Assembly (NCBI RefSeq): GCF_036002505.1 | Contig: NZ_DASYTH010000177.1 | Coordinates: forward strand, 1-27,451 | Origin: DASYTH01 sp036002505 | GTDB lineage: Bacteria; Actinomycetota; Actinomycetes; Mycobacteriales; Pseudonocardiaceae | Reading direction: 5' to 3' | Length of the DNA stretch: 27,451 nt | Part shown: one piece after another, positions 8,002 through 15,165 of the stretch | Layout of the letters: each line of letters opens with the position of its first letter | Numbering within the stretch: position 1 is the stretch's first letter | Notes under the pieces: generated by a model | Database searches by the model: none | What the model was told of the DNA's origin: nothing | What the model saw: only the letters and a program-made list of their open reading frames with translations | Made by a program: the position numbers and the translations under genes

Positions 8002-8046
8002 AGGGGGCCTTCCTCACCCTGGGCGTGAGAAAGGCCCCCTTCATCG
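7996..8046. terminator. 22-bp inverted repeat between amidohydrolase and kamD, GAAGG/CCTTC family copy 2
   Basis: The left arm is 7996-8017 and the right arm 8025-8046, with one mismatch in 22 bp and a 7-nt loop. The arm core is TGAAGGGGGCCTTC. The amidohydrolase stop TGA (7999-8001) lies in the left arm, and the kamD ribosome-binding site (GAGGAGG, from 8052) starts 5 nt after the right arm. There is no T-run. It could act as a partial terminator, an mRNA stabiliser or a processing site within the operon. Confidence 0.65.
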
Positions 8047-8062
8047 CACTTGAGGAGGCGCG

Positions 8063-9631
8063 GTGAGCGGCTTGCTGGATCTTGACCCCCGCGTGGTGGA
8101 CACGGCGCGGCGGTTGGCGGCGCGGGCGGCCGAGCCGGTGGTCGCGATCGCCCGGGCGCACACCACGGTCGCGGTGGAGCGCGCGACGTTGCGGCTGGCC
8201 GGGATCACCGGCGCGGACGCCGCGCACCGGGCCGGCGACGTGCCGTGGGTGAACCGGGTGGTGGACACCGTTCGGGAGCACTGCGGGTTGGAGCACGGCG
8301 TGGTGCTGCCGGCGTTCCACGCGCTGCGGGCGCAGGGGTTGGCTTCGCTGACCGAGTTGGCCGAGGCGACGGCGGCCGGGCAGGTCCGGTACATCGTGCC
8401 GGGCGGGCGGGACGCGACCCGGGCACTGTCGGCGGCGCGGGCGGCGGTCGGGCGCGGGGTGCGCACGATCGACCGGAACCGGGCGCAGCGGGAGAAGTTG
8501 GTGGCGCGGCTGGGGGATCCGCCGCAGCGGCCCTGGATCTACCTGATCGTGGCCACCGGGGACATCGACGAGGACGTGGTGCAGGCGGCGAACGCGGCCC
8601 GGGCGGGTGCGGACGTGATCGCCGTGATCCGGTCCACCGGTCAGTCCCTTTTGGACTACGTGCCGGAAGGCGCCACGCACCAAGGGTTCGCCGGCACCTA
8701 CGCCACGCAGGAGAACTTCCGGATCATGCGGGCGGCCATGGACGAGGTGTCCCGGGAGGTCGGCCGGTACGTCCGGGTGACGAACTACGCCTCCGGGCTG
8801 TGCATGCCGGAGATCGCGGTGCTGGCCGGGTTGCAGCGGCTGGACATGATGCTGAACGACTCCATGTACGGCATCCTGTTCCGGGACATCAACCCGATCA
8901 GAACCTTTGTGGACCAGCGGTTCTCCCGGCAGGTGCACGCGCGGGCCGGGATCATCATCAACACCGGCGAGGACAACTACCTGACCACCGCGGACGCGGT
9001 CGAGGCGGCGCACACGGTGACGGTGTCCCAGCTGCTGAACGAGCACTTTGCGCACGAGGCCGGGCTGCCGGACCCGCTGCTGGGGCTGGGGCACGCGTTC
9101 GAGATCAACCCGGCGCTGCCGGACTCGTTCCGGCTGGAACTGGCGCACGCGCTGCTGGCGCGGGAGCTGTTTCCGGACGCGCCGCTGAAATGGATGCCGC
9201 CGACCAAGCACATGACCGGGGACGTGTTCCGGGGCCACCTGCTCGACGGGTTCTTCAACCTGGCCGGGGTGCTGACCGGGCAGAGCATCCTGCTGGTCGG
9301 CATGATGACCGAGGCGGTGGTCACGCCGTGGCTGTCGGACCGGGATCTGGCGCTGGCCAACGTGAAGTACGTGCTGAACGCGGCCGGAAACCTGGGCGAG
9401 GACTTCCGGCCGGCGCCGGACGGGTTCATCGTCAAGCGGGCGCACCAGGTGCTCGGCGAGGCGGTGGACCTGCTGGAACGGATCGTCGAGGATGGATTGC
9501 TGAATGCGATCGCGGACGGCACGTTCGGGTTGATGAAACGCCCGCCGGATGGGGGAAAGGGCGCCGACGGGGTGGTCGAAAAAGCCGACGGCTACCGGAA
9601 TCCGGCCATTGAACTGCTGGAGGAGCGATGA
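8063..9631 (+). CDS. kamD: Lysine 5,6-aminomutase alpha subunit
   Basis: This 522-residue protein starts at GTG 8063 with GAGGAGG just upstream. Family-typical stretches include the N-terminal SGLLDLDPRVVDTARRLA, VNRVVDTVREHCGLEHG, VARLGDPPQRPWIYLIVATG, IRSTGQSLLDYVPEGAT, YATQENFRIMRAAMDE, ASGLCMPEIAVLAGLQRLD, NDSMYGILFRDINPIRTFVD and WMPPTKHMTGDVFRGHL. This is the TIM-barrel alpha subunit of the adenosylcobalamin- and PLP-dependent enzyme that moves the terminal amino group of beta-lysine to C5, giving 3,5-diaminohexanoate. It is cytosolic. Its stop overlaps the kamE start by 4 bp, as expected for subunits made in equal amounts. Length matches the clostridial enzyme. Confidence 0.93.
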   Translation: MSGLLDLDPRVVDTARRLAARAAEPVVAIARAHTTVAVERATLRLAGITGADAAHRAGDVPWVNRVVDTVREHCGLEHGVVLPAFHALRAQGLASLTELAEATAAGQVRYIVPGGRDATRALSAARAAVGRGVRTIDRNRAQREKLVARLGDPPQRPWIYLIVATGDIDEDVVQAANAARAGADVIAVIRSTGQSLLDYVPEGATHQGFAGTYATQENFRIMRAAMDEVSREVGRYVRVTNYASGLCMPEIAVLAGLQRLDMMLNDSMYGILFRDINPIRTFVDQRFSRQVHARAGIIINTGEDNYLTTADAVEAAHTVTVSQLLNEHFAHEAGLPDPLLGLGHAFEINPALPDSFRLELAHALLARELFPDAPLKWMPPTKHMTGDVFRGHLLDGFFNLAGVLTGQSILLVGMMTEAVVTPWLSDRDLALANVKYVLNAAGNLGEDFRPAPDGFIVKRAHQVLGEAVDLLERIVEDGLLNAIADGTFGLMKRPPDGGKGADGVVEKADGYRNPAIELLEER

Positions 9632-10362
9632 CCGTCGTTCGTCCTTACGGCGACACCACCGGCGACGGCATGGTGCAGCTGTCGTTCACGTTGCCGGTGC
9701 CGCACGGGCCACGGGCCGACGGCGCGGCGCAGCAGCTGGCGAACCGGATGGGCATGGACCCGGCCATGGTGGTGCACTCGCATCCCATCGGCGACGGGTT
9801 CACGTTCTTCGTGGTGTACGGCTCGGTCTCGCACGTGGTCGACCTGGACGAGGTCCGCGTGGTGGAGCGGGAGTACCCGCTGCTGCCACCGTCCGAAGTG
9901 AACGCCACGGTGAAAAAGTTGTTGCACCGCAAGCTGATCGTCGTCGGCGGTTGCATCGGCACGGACGCGCACACGGTCGGCATCGACGCGATCCTGAACA
10001 TCAAGGGCTTCGCCGGGGAGAAGGGCCTGGAGTACTACCGGGAGCTGCGGGTGATCAATCTCGGCGCCCAGGTGAGCGTGCCCGACCTGGTGAAGCGCGC
10101 CCGCGCGGAGAAAGCCGACGCGGTGCTGGTTTCCCAGGTGGTCACCCAGCGGGACGCGCACATCCTCAACACCCAGGAGATGTCCGCCGCTTTCCGTGAG
10201 GCCATGGGCGACCGCCGGCCGCTGCTGGTCGCCGGCGGTCCCCGGTTCGATCCGCTGATGGCCGGCGAGCTGGGCGTGGACCGGGTGTTCGGCCGCGGCA
10301 CCACACCCGGTGAGGTGGCGAGCTATCTCGTGCACGCCGTCAAGGAAAGGCGGGCGGCATGA
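9628..10362 (+). CDS. kamE: Lysine 5,6-aminomutase beta subunit (B12- and PLP-binding)
   Basis: This 244-residue protein begins with a dimerisation region (residues ~1-95) and continues with a Rossmann-like cobalamin-binding domain opening KLIVVGGCIGTDAHTVGIDA. His115 in the DxHxxG motif is the expected lower cobalt ligand. Lys126 (NIKGFAGEKG) is the expected PLP Schiff-base lysine. The spacing of 11 equals that of the clostridial pair His133/Lys144. Later segments (VLVSQVVTQRD, LLVAGGPRFDP, DRVFGRGTTPGEVASYLV) are also typical. With KamD it forms the B12-dependent 5,6-aminomutase. It overlaps both kamD and kal by 4 bp. No cobalamin riboswitch was recognised in this window. Confidence 0.94.
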   Translation: MTVVRPYGDTTGDGMVQLSFTLPVPHGPRADGAAQQLANRMGMDPAMVVHSHPIGDGFTFFVVYGSVSHVVDLDEVRVVEREYPLLPPSEVNATVKKLLHRKLIVVGGCIGTDAHTVGIDAILNIKGFAGEKGLEYYRELRVINLGAQVSVPDLVKRARAEKADAVLVSQVVTQRDAHILNTQEMSAAFREAMGDRRPLLVAGGPRFDPLMAGELGVDRVFGRGTTPGEVASYLVHAVKERRAA

Positions 10363-10751
10363 GCCTGGTCGAGGGTTTCTCGGTTACCCACAAGCGATAC
10401 GTCCCCTACTCGCACGCCCACTACGGCGGCAACCTCGTCGACGGCGCCTACGGCCTCGGCATGTTCGGCGACGTGGCCACCGAGCTCTGCATCCGCACCG
10501 ACGGCGACGAAGGCCTGTTCGCCGGCTACTCCACCGTGGAGTTCCTCGCCCCCATCCAGGCCGGCGACGTGCTCGAAGCCACCGCCACCATCACCCGCAT
10601 CGGCAACCGCTCCCGCGAGCTTCGGTTCGAAGCCCGCGTGGTCTGCCGCGCCACTCCCGACCGCGGCCCGTCCGCCGCCCGCGTCCTCGATCCACCCCTC
10701 GTGGTCACCCGCGCCACCGGCACCGTGGTCGTCCTGGTTGGCAGCTCGTGA
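10359..10751 (+). CDS. kal: 3-aminobutyryl-CoA ammonia lyase (hotdog fold)
   Basis: This 130-residue protein starts at ATG 10359, overlapping the kamE stop. The opening residues SVTHKRYVPYSHAHYGGNLVDGAY, then FGDVATEL, EGLFAGYSTVEFLAPIQAGDVLEATATI and RSRELRFEARVVCR match the single-domain hotdog enzyme that eliminates ammonia from L-3-aminobutyryl-CoA to give crotonyl-CoA in lysine fermentation. It is the last gene of the run and is followed after 6 bp by the convergent serine hydrolase gene, with no terminator in between. Its presence means the cluster is meant to deliver an aminobutyryl-CoA, even though the enzyme that would generate it (Kce) is not encoded in the window. Confidence 0.9.
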   Translation: MSLVEGFSVTHKRYVPYSHAHYGGNLVDGAYGLGMFGDVATELCIRTDGDEGLFAGYSTVEFLAPIQAGDVLEATATITRIGNRSRELRFEARVVCRATPDRGPSAARVLDPPLVVTRATGTVVVLVGSS

Positions 10752-10757
10752 CCATCA

Positions 10758-11870
10758 CTACCTGGCGAGTCTGGCGAGGGTGTGGCCGATCACGTTGGGG
10801 TCGGCGGTTTCGAGGTTGCTCAGCATTGTGATGGAGAGCCCACTGGTCGGGCGGATCTCGTTGTACGCGGAGAACCCAGGGTTCCCGCCGTTGTGGACGT
10901 AGATCGGGTCGTCGATCATGCCGTTGATGAAGATGCCGTAGCCGTAATGGTCGGTCCCGGTAACCGCGATCCTCGGGCGGACGAGTTGGGCGAGGGTGTC
11001 CCGGGCGACGATGGACGGGTTGGCGGTGCGCAGGAAGTCGTTCCAGCGAGCGAGGTCGTTGACGGTTGAGTACAACCCGCCGGCCGCGAAGGCGGCCGTG
11101 GGCTCCTCGTAGGTCGCCACGGTTGACCAGTCCGCGTAGCCGGTGGCGACCGGGGGCCCGTTCTGCGGATTGGCGAGGTATCCGGTGTCGTTCAGCTTGA
11201 GCGGCTCGAAGATCTGCTGGCGGAGGAACGTTCCGTAATCCTGGCCGCTGGTCAGCTCGATGAGGTAGCCGAGCACCGCGTACCCGGAATTGCTGTACCC
11301 CCACTGGGAACCGGGCACGAAGTTCAGCGGACGGTCGGCGAACGTCCCGATCAGCTGCTCGGGAGTGAAGTGGGTACCGGGCTTGGCCAAGAAGCGGTCT
11401 TTGGCATCGCTGGGCTCGGTGTAGCTGAACAGGCCGGAAGTATGGGTGAGCAGCTGATCGATGGTGATCGGTGCCCACGGGGGAGGGCAGCGGGGGAGAT
11501 GTGCGCACACCGGATCGGCGGTTCTCAGCTTGCCCAGTTCCTGCAGCCGCAGCACGGCCAGTGCGGTGAACTGTTTGGTCAGCGAAGCGATCTGGAACCG
11601 GGTGTCCGGGCCGTTGGGGACACCGGTGGCGGTGTCGGCCATGTCGTAGCCACGGTTGAGCAGCACCCGATCTCCGAGCCGGACCTGCACCGCGCCGCGG
11701 AACTCCTGCCGCTCCACCAACCCGTCGAGGTAGTCGGCGAGTGCGGTCTCGGCGGCCGACGATGACGAGCTGGGAGCGGGTTGCGGCGTCGCGGGCGTCG
11801 CGGTGCAGGCACCGGCCAGCAGGGCTCCGACGAGGATGCCCAGAGTTTTTCCCCTCACGTCAGGAATCAT
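10758..11870 (-). CDS. Serine hydrolase, class C beta-lactamase/DD-peptidase fold, probable lipoprotein
   Basis: This 370-residue protein opens with a short signal ending in ALLAGAC (Cys22), a probable lipobox, followed by a Ser/Pro linker. The catalytic motifs of class C beta-lactamases and DD-peptidases are clear: SLTK with Ser96/Lys99, YSN at 192-194 and HNGG with His326 in place of KTG. The segments LLTHTSGL and GGLYSTVNDLARW are also diagnostic. Such proteins include D-alanyl-D-alanine carboxypeptidases, D-amino-acid peptidases and esterases, and beta-lactamase activity is not assured. The start is uncertain: ATG 11870 and GTG 11858 both precede the signal and neither has a good ribosome-binding site. 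It is convergent with kal and divergent from the second SGNH gene. Confidence 0.85.
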   Translation of the reverse strand: MIPDVRGKTLGILVGALLAGACTATPATPQPAPSSSSSAAETALADYLDGLVERQEFRGAVQVRLGDRVLLNRGYDMADTATGVPNGPDTRFQIASLTKQFTALAVLRLQELGKLRTADPVCAHLPRCPPPWAPITIDQLLTHTSGLFSYTEPSDAKDRFLAKPGTHFTPEQLIGTFADRPLNFVPGSQWGYSNSGYAVLGYLIELTSGQDYGTFLRQQIFEPLKLNDTGYLANPQNGPPVATGYADWSTVATYEEPTAAFAAGGLYSTVNDLARWNDFLRTANPSIVARDTLAQLVRPRIAVTGTDHYGYGIFINGMIDDPIYVHNGGNPGFSAYNEIRPTSGLSITMLSNLETADPNVIGHTLARLAR

Positions 11871-11973
11871 CGCCGGATGCGCTCGGGTCGTGACGAAGGG
11901 TCGCCAGATGGACCTCCGATGGTTGAGAATCCCCGAGGAAAGGGCTTTCACAGGGCTTTTGGAGGTGGTCATC
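11871..11973. promoter_or_regulatory. Divergent intergenic region, serine hydrolase / SGNH hydrolase
   Basis: These 103 bp separate two divergent secreted-enzyme genes and should contain both promoters. The right end carries the ribosome-binding site GGAGG (11961-11965) for the SGNH gene. No clear -10/-35 pair or operator was identified. Confidence 0.4.
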
Positions 11974-13278
11974 GTGCTAGACACGCGCAACCGGACCACG
12001 CGGTGGATGGGCGGCGCCGCGGCGCTGGCCGTCGCCGTGTCGCTGACCGCGGCCGGATCGGCCGGTGCGAACGACCCGGAGGTGGGCCGGGATCCGGCGG
12101 GCATCTGGGCCGCGTCGCTGGAGGGCGTGCACGGGGTCGCGCCGGATGTGACCGTGCGCCAGCTGGCCCGAGCTTCCGTTGCGGGCAGCGGAATCCGGGT
12201 GCGGTTCGGCAATCCGTTCGGGGACGCGCCGGTGCGGATCCGGGACGCCTGGGTGGGCCGGAACCTGGCGCCGGGAGGTGCCCGGCTGATCCCGGGGTCC
12301 AACCGGCCGCTGACGTTCCGCGGTTCCCGGACGGTCGCCATCGCACCGGGCACCGTGGAGCTGAGTGATCCGGTCCCGATCAGCGTCGAGGCCCAGCAGG
12401 ACCTGGCGGTCAGCGTCTACGCGCCGGGCAGCCCGGTCAACGACCACACGTTCCCGCCGTTCGCGTTCGACCCGCCGGCCTCCTACATCGGCACCGGCGG
12501 CAACACCGCGGCCGACCCGTCGGACGCGGCATTTCCGAGCGTGCCGGTCATTCCCGGCAACACGTCCAGCACCGCGACCGGCTACCACCCGGGGCAGACC
12601 TGGTGGATGGACCTCGTGGTGGCCGAGCGGCCGGCGGCCCGCGGCACCCTGGTCACCCTCGGCGACTCGATCACCGACGGGTACCAGGCGATCGGCCCGC
12701 CCGGTCAGCGCTGGACCGACGTCCTGACCGACCGCCTGAACGCGCTCCCGCCGGGCCAGCGGCTGGCCATCGCCAACGCCGGCATCTCCGGCAACACCGT
12801 CAGCGTGCAACCCAACCCGTACGACCCGACCGGGCAGTGCTGCGGCCCGCCCGCGCCGGTTCGCCTTGACCGGGATGTGCTCTCCGTCCCCGGCCTGCGC
12901 ACCGTCCTGCTCCTCGAAGCCACCAACGACCTCGGCGGTGGCGACAACGCGCCGCCCGCCCCGGCGGCCCAGGTGATCGACGCCATGCAAACGATCATCG
13001 CGCGGCTGCACGCCCGCCATGTCCGGGTCATCTCGGCGACCGTTCTCCCCATGTGCAACCCCGCGGACAGCACGAAGGAGGCGGCCCGCCTCGCCGTCAA
13101 CCAGTGGATCCGAACCAGCGGCACCCCGGACGCGGTGCTCGATTTCGACGCCGTTCTCCGCAACCCCGCCAACCCCACCGAGATGACACCTGATCTCCGC
13201 GCCGACTGCTACCACCCCAACGCCGCCGGCGACACGCTCATCGGCCAGTCGATACCCCTGCAACTACTGACCCGCTGA
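11974..13278 (+). CDS. Secreted SGNH/GDSL-family lipase or esterase
   Basis: The start is GTG 11974, with GGAGG 8 nt upstream, giving 434 residues. The signal peptide spans residues 1-32 (RNRTTRWMGG, hydrophobic core, ending GSAGA). A ~190-residue beta-rich N-terminal region precedes the SGNH domain. The nucleophile is Ser232 in LVTLGDSITDGY, followed by the Gly block ANAGISGN, the Asn block LLEATNDLGG, and the C-terminal DCYHPNAAGD with Asp411 and His414. This arrangement is common in actinomycete secreted GDSL esterases that may attack plant polysaccharide esters or lipids; the substrate is not predictable. The neighbouring genes are also exported hydrolases. It is convergent with the next lipoprotein gene (7-bp gap). 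Confidence 0.87.
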   Translation: MLDTRNRTTRWMGGAAALAVAVSLTAAGSAGANDPEVGRDPAGIWAASLEGVHGVAPDVTVRQLARASVAGSGIRVRFGNPFGDAPVRIRDAWVGRNLAPGGARLIPGSNRPLTFRGSRTVAIAPGTVELSDPVPISVEAQQDLAVSVYAPGSPVNDHTFPPFAFDPPASYIGTGGNTAADPSDAAFPSVPVIPGNTSSTATGYHPGQTWWMDLVVAERPAARGTLVTLGDSITDGYQAIGPPGQRWTDVLTDRLNALPPGQRLAIANAGISGNTVSVQPNPYDPTGQCCGPPAPVRLDRDVLSVPGLRTVLLLEATNDLGGGDNAPPAPAAQVIDAMQTIIARLHARHVRVISATVLPMCNPADSTKEAARLAVNQWIRTSGTPDAVLDFDAVLRNPANPTEMTPDLRADCYHPNAAGDTLIGQSIPLQLLTR

Positions 13279-13285
13279 TGTCGTA

Positions 13286-13660
13286 TTACGTGCACGCTTT
13301 GCGGAGTGCGTCGAGATGGGCGGTGTTGCGTTTCGCCCAGGCGGCGACGACGGTGAGGTCGTCGAAGCGTTCTTTCTGCACCTCGAGGTAGGAGTCGGCC
13401 ATGGTGACCAGCGACGCTTTCACGTCCTGATCGGAGACGTTGCCCGCCAGCTCGCGCAGCCGCCGCTCCTTGTCGGCTGCGCGGGCCTTGAGCTTTTCCG
13501 GGTCCACCAACGGGTTCAGGTCCGCGAGCCCCAGCGCGTCGGCGCACACCGAGGCCTTGTCCCGCACGGTGCCCGCCTGTTCCACCGCCGAGTTCACCTG
13601 ACCACACGCGGCCAGCAGCACCGCAGCGCCCAACATGGCGCACAATCCACAAATCCGCAC
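13286..13660 (-). CDS. Small putative lipoprotein, helical
   Basis: This 124-residue product from GTG 13660 (a TTG at 13669 is also in frame) begins MRICGLCAMLGAAVLLAACGQ, a lipoprotein signal with lipobox LAAC. The mature part is strongly helical and charged (DPEKLKARAADKERRLRELAGNVSDQDVKASL and onward) with a cysteine pair (ASVCADAL near the front and RKACT at the end). No enzymatic motif is seen. Similar small helical lipoproteins are frequent in actinomycetes and have no assigned role. It is expressed away from the SGNH gene and read convergently with it. The start is chosen because it places the signal peptide first; there is only weak ribosome-binding sequence. Confidence 0.7.
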   Translation of the reverse strand: MRICGLCAMLGAAVLLAACGQVNSAVEQAGTVRDKASVCADALGLADLNPLVDPEKLKARAADKERRLRELAGNVSDQDVKASLVTMADSYLEVQKERFDDLTVVAAWAKRNTAHLDALRKACT

Positions 13661-13697
13661 GGGATCCAACGTACCTGACCCCGGTCTCGACCAATGT

Positions 13698-13746
13698 CCT
13701 GAAGGCGGCCTTCGGGACGGTCAGCGTCCTGAAGGCCGCCTTCAGG
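13698..13746. terminator. Perfect 16-bp inverted repeat, GAAGG/CCTTC family copy 3
   Basis: Left arm 13698-13713 (CCTGAAGGCGGCCTTC) and right arm 13731-13746 are exact reverse complements with a 17-nt loop. It begins 12 bp past the stop of the phospholipase-like gene on the minus strand and upstream of the small lipoprotein gene, so it likely terminates the former. Core identical in pattern to the hairpins at 2393-2437 and 7996-8046. Confidence 0.7.
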
Positions 13747-13758
13747 GCATGTGGACCG

Positions 13759-14013
13759 TCATGCCTTGACCAGGTTCTTCAGCAACTGCTGATCGCACAC
13801 CTTCCGATCCGTTGAGCTGTTCCGGCTGTAGCATTTGTCGTGCTTGTCGCAGGCTGGCCGGAAGTTTGCCCCGAAATACGAGTCGGGGACCTTCGTGCAG
13901 CCATCGCCTCGCACCTGAGCGACCACGCCACCATTCTCCGGGTCTGCCGCGGCCATCCCGCTCGTAAGTCCCAGCATCACGACAATGATCGTCACGAATA
14001 CCAGTCGAAGCAT
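13759..14013 (-). CDS. Short secreted phospholipase A2-like protein
   Basis: This 84-residue product starts at ATG 14013, with GAGGGG 6 nt upstream. The signal peptide covers ~1-23 (MLRLVFVTIIVVMLGLTSGMAAA). The mature part is only ~60 residues and contains FRPACDKHDKCYSR, matching the prokaryotic phospholipase A2 His-Asp catalytic motif within a Cys-flanked helix (His58, Asp59), with further cysteines at 39 and 73. Known actinomycete secreted PLA2 enzymes are about 120 residues and have a second helix carrying the remaining active-site acid. Here the protein stops soon after CDQQLLKNLVKA, so it may be a minimal or C-terminally truncated form. The stop is followed after 12 bp by the dispersed hairpin. 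Function as an active lipase is uncertain. Confidence 0.65.
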   Translation of the reverse strand: MLRLVFVTIIVVMLGLTSGMAAADPENGGVVAQVRGDGCTKVPDSYFGANFRPACDKHDKCYSRNSSTDRKVCDQQLLKNLVKA

Positions 14014-14239
14014 GGTAACCCCTCGTTGAACCGAATTCCGGCTGCTTTGGCGGGCTACCACCGCCAATCGTCCACATTTAACCCTCGTCACTCGTGTGGG
14101 TGGTAAGCAGTCCGGCAAACAATGTGAACGCGCGTAGGCGAGTGAGCCAGTACCGCGGATGGCCGAGTGCCGAGCATGAAGATCACAACGCTGTCGGAGG
14201 TGGTCGGGTGGCGGGCCTCGGCTCGTTGCCGGCGCGGCC

Positions 14240-14266
14240 TGTCACATTCCTTCCTCGTGCGGTGTC
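14240..14266 (+). promoter_or_regulatory. ECF41-like promoter upstream of the NmrA-like gene
   Basis: TGTCACA at 14240-14246, then 16 nt, then TGTC at 14263-14266. The known ECF41 sigma-factor target is TGTCACA-N16-CGTC, so the -35 is exact and the -10 differs at one base. ECF41 factors typically control oxidoreductase/epimerase genes such as the one 49 bp downstream. The rest of the 14014-14314 gap (~300 bp) must also contain the divergent promoter of the phospholipase-like gene, and I see no other gene in it. Confidence 0.55.
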
Positions 14267-14314
14267 ATGGCGGTCGATCCAGGGAATTCAGGCTGAAGGA
14301 CTAGGGAGGAAGCC

Positions 14315-15106
14315 ATGACGTCATCTGTCTTGCTCACCGGCGGTACGGGCACGCTGGGGCGGCTGGTCACGCCGCTGCTGCGGGCGGCCGGCCATCCGGT
14401 GCGGGTGCTCAGCCGGCGCGGCCACGAGCCCGCGGACGGCATCGAGTACGTGACCGGGGATCTGGCCACCGGCGAGGGGGTCGACGCGGCGGTGGACGGC
14501 GTCGGGACCATCGTGCACTGCGCCGGGACGGCCAAGGGTGACGAGGTGAAGGCCGGGAACCTGGTGCGTGCGGCGTCCCGGGCCGATGCGCCGCACCTGG
14601 TGTTCATCTCGGTCGTCGGCGCCGAGCGGGTTCCGGTGGTGAGTGCCGTCGACCGGGCGTTGTTCGGCTACTTCGCGTCGAAGCGGGCCGCCGAGCGGGT
14701 CGTGGAGGAGTCCGGGCTGCCGTGGACCACACTGCGCGCCACCCAGTTTCATGACCTGATCCTCACCACGGCCCGGCAGCTGGCGAGAATGCCGGTGGTA
14801 CCGGTGTTCCGCGGCGTCCGGTTCCAGCCGGTCGACGCCGGCGAGGTGGCGGCCCGGCTCGTCGAGCTCGCCCTCGGCGCGCCGGCCGGGCTCGTGCCCG
14901 ACCTCGCCGGTCCGCGCGTGTACGGGATGGACGAGCTGGTTCGCGGTTACCTCCGGGCCGCCGGGCGGCGCCGGTTGATCATGCCGGTCCGGCTCCCCGG
15001 CAAGGCGGCTCGCGCGGTCCGGGCCGGCGCCAACCTTCCTGCCGAACCGGGCACCGGCCACCGAACCTGGGAGGGCTTCCTGGGCGAACGGGTGAGCACC
15101 CGCTAG
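14315..15106 (+). CDS. NmrA-like NAD(P)-binding atypical SDR oxidoreductase/epimerase
   Basis: This 263-residue protein starts at ATG 14315 with GGGAGG just upstream. The N-terminal Rossmann motif is VLLTGGTGTLG (TGxxGxxG, residues 8-15), followed by VRVLSRRG (the basic residues suggest NADP). VTGDLATGEG, TIVHCAGTAKG and HLVFISVVGAERV are typical of NmrA/NAD(P)H-binding proteins, and YFASK (Tyr119, Lys123) conserves the SDR YxxxK pair. WTTLRATQFHDLIL and VRFQPVDAGEVAARLVELAL close the family pattern. It is a soluble redox sensor or oxidoreductase; the substrate is unknown. It stands alone, and the ECF41-like promoter upstream suggests stress control by a sigma factor not encoded here. Confidence 0.85.
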   Translation: MTSSVLLTGGTGTLGRLVTPLLRAAGHPVRVLSRRGHEPADGIEYVTGDLATGEGVDAAVDGVGTIVHCAGTAKGDEVKAGNLVRAASRADAPHLVFISVVGAERVPVVSAVDRALFGYFASKRAAERVVEESGLPWTTLRATQFHDLILTTARQLARMPVVPVFRGVRFQPVDAGEVAARLVELALGAPAGLVPDLAGPRVYGMDELVRGYLRAAGRRRLIMPVRLPGKAARAVRAGANLPAEPGTGHRTWEGFLGERVSTR

Positions 15107-15127
15107 GAGCGGCGCCATTCCGGCGGT

Positions 15128-15149
15128 ACCCCAACCTTTTGGGTGGGGT
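15128..15149 (+). terminator. 9-bp inverted repeat after the NmrA-like gene
   Basis: ACCCCAACC (15128-15136), TTTT loop, GGGTGGGGT (15141-15149), one mismatch. It lies 21 bp past the NmrA-like stop and could terminate that transcript, but it overlaps a possible ECF promoter for the next gene. Confidence 0.4.
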
Positions 15150-15157
15150 GGTGCGTT
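15133..15157 (+). promoter_or_regulatory. Possible ECF-type promoter giving a leaderless sigma-factor mRNA
   Basis: AACC (15133-15136), 17-nt spacer, CGTT (15154-15157). This resembles the AAC...CGT layout of ECF promoters. Transcription would begin about 15164-15166, at the GTG start of the sigma gene, which has no ribosome-binding site. Autoregulation would follow if the sigma factor reads its own promoter. Confidence 0.4.
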
Positions 15158-15165
15158 AGCACGGT

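Noticed and set aside
10758..12353. Longer (531-residue) version of the serine hydrolase starting at 12353
   Set aside because: The extra N-terminal part overlaps the divergent SGNH gene, is Pro/Arg-rich, and would bury the lipoprotein signal that begins near 11870.
11871..14314. tRNA or small RNA genes in the larger gaps
   Set aside because: I saw no cloverleaf or conserved tRNA box sequences. Other structured RNAs cannot be excluded by eye.
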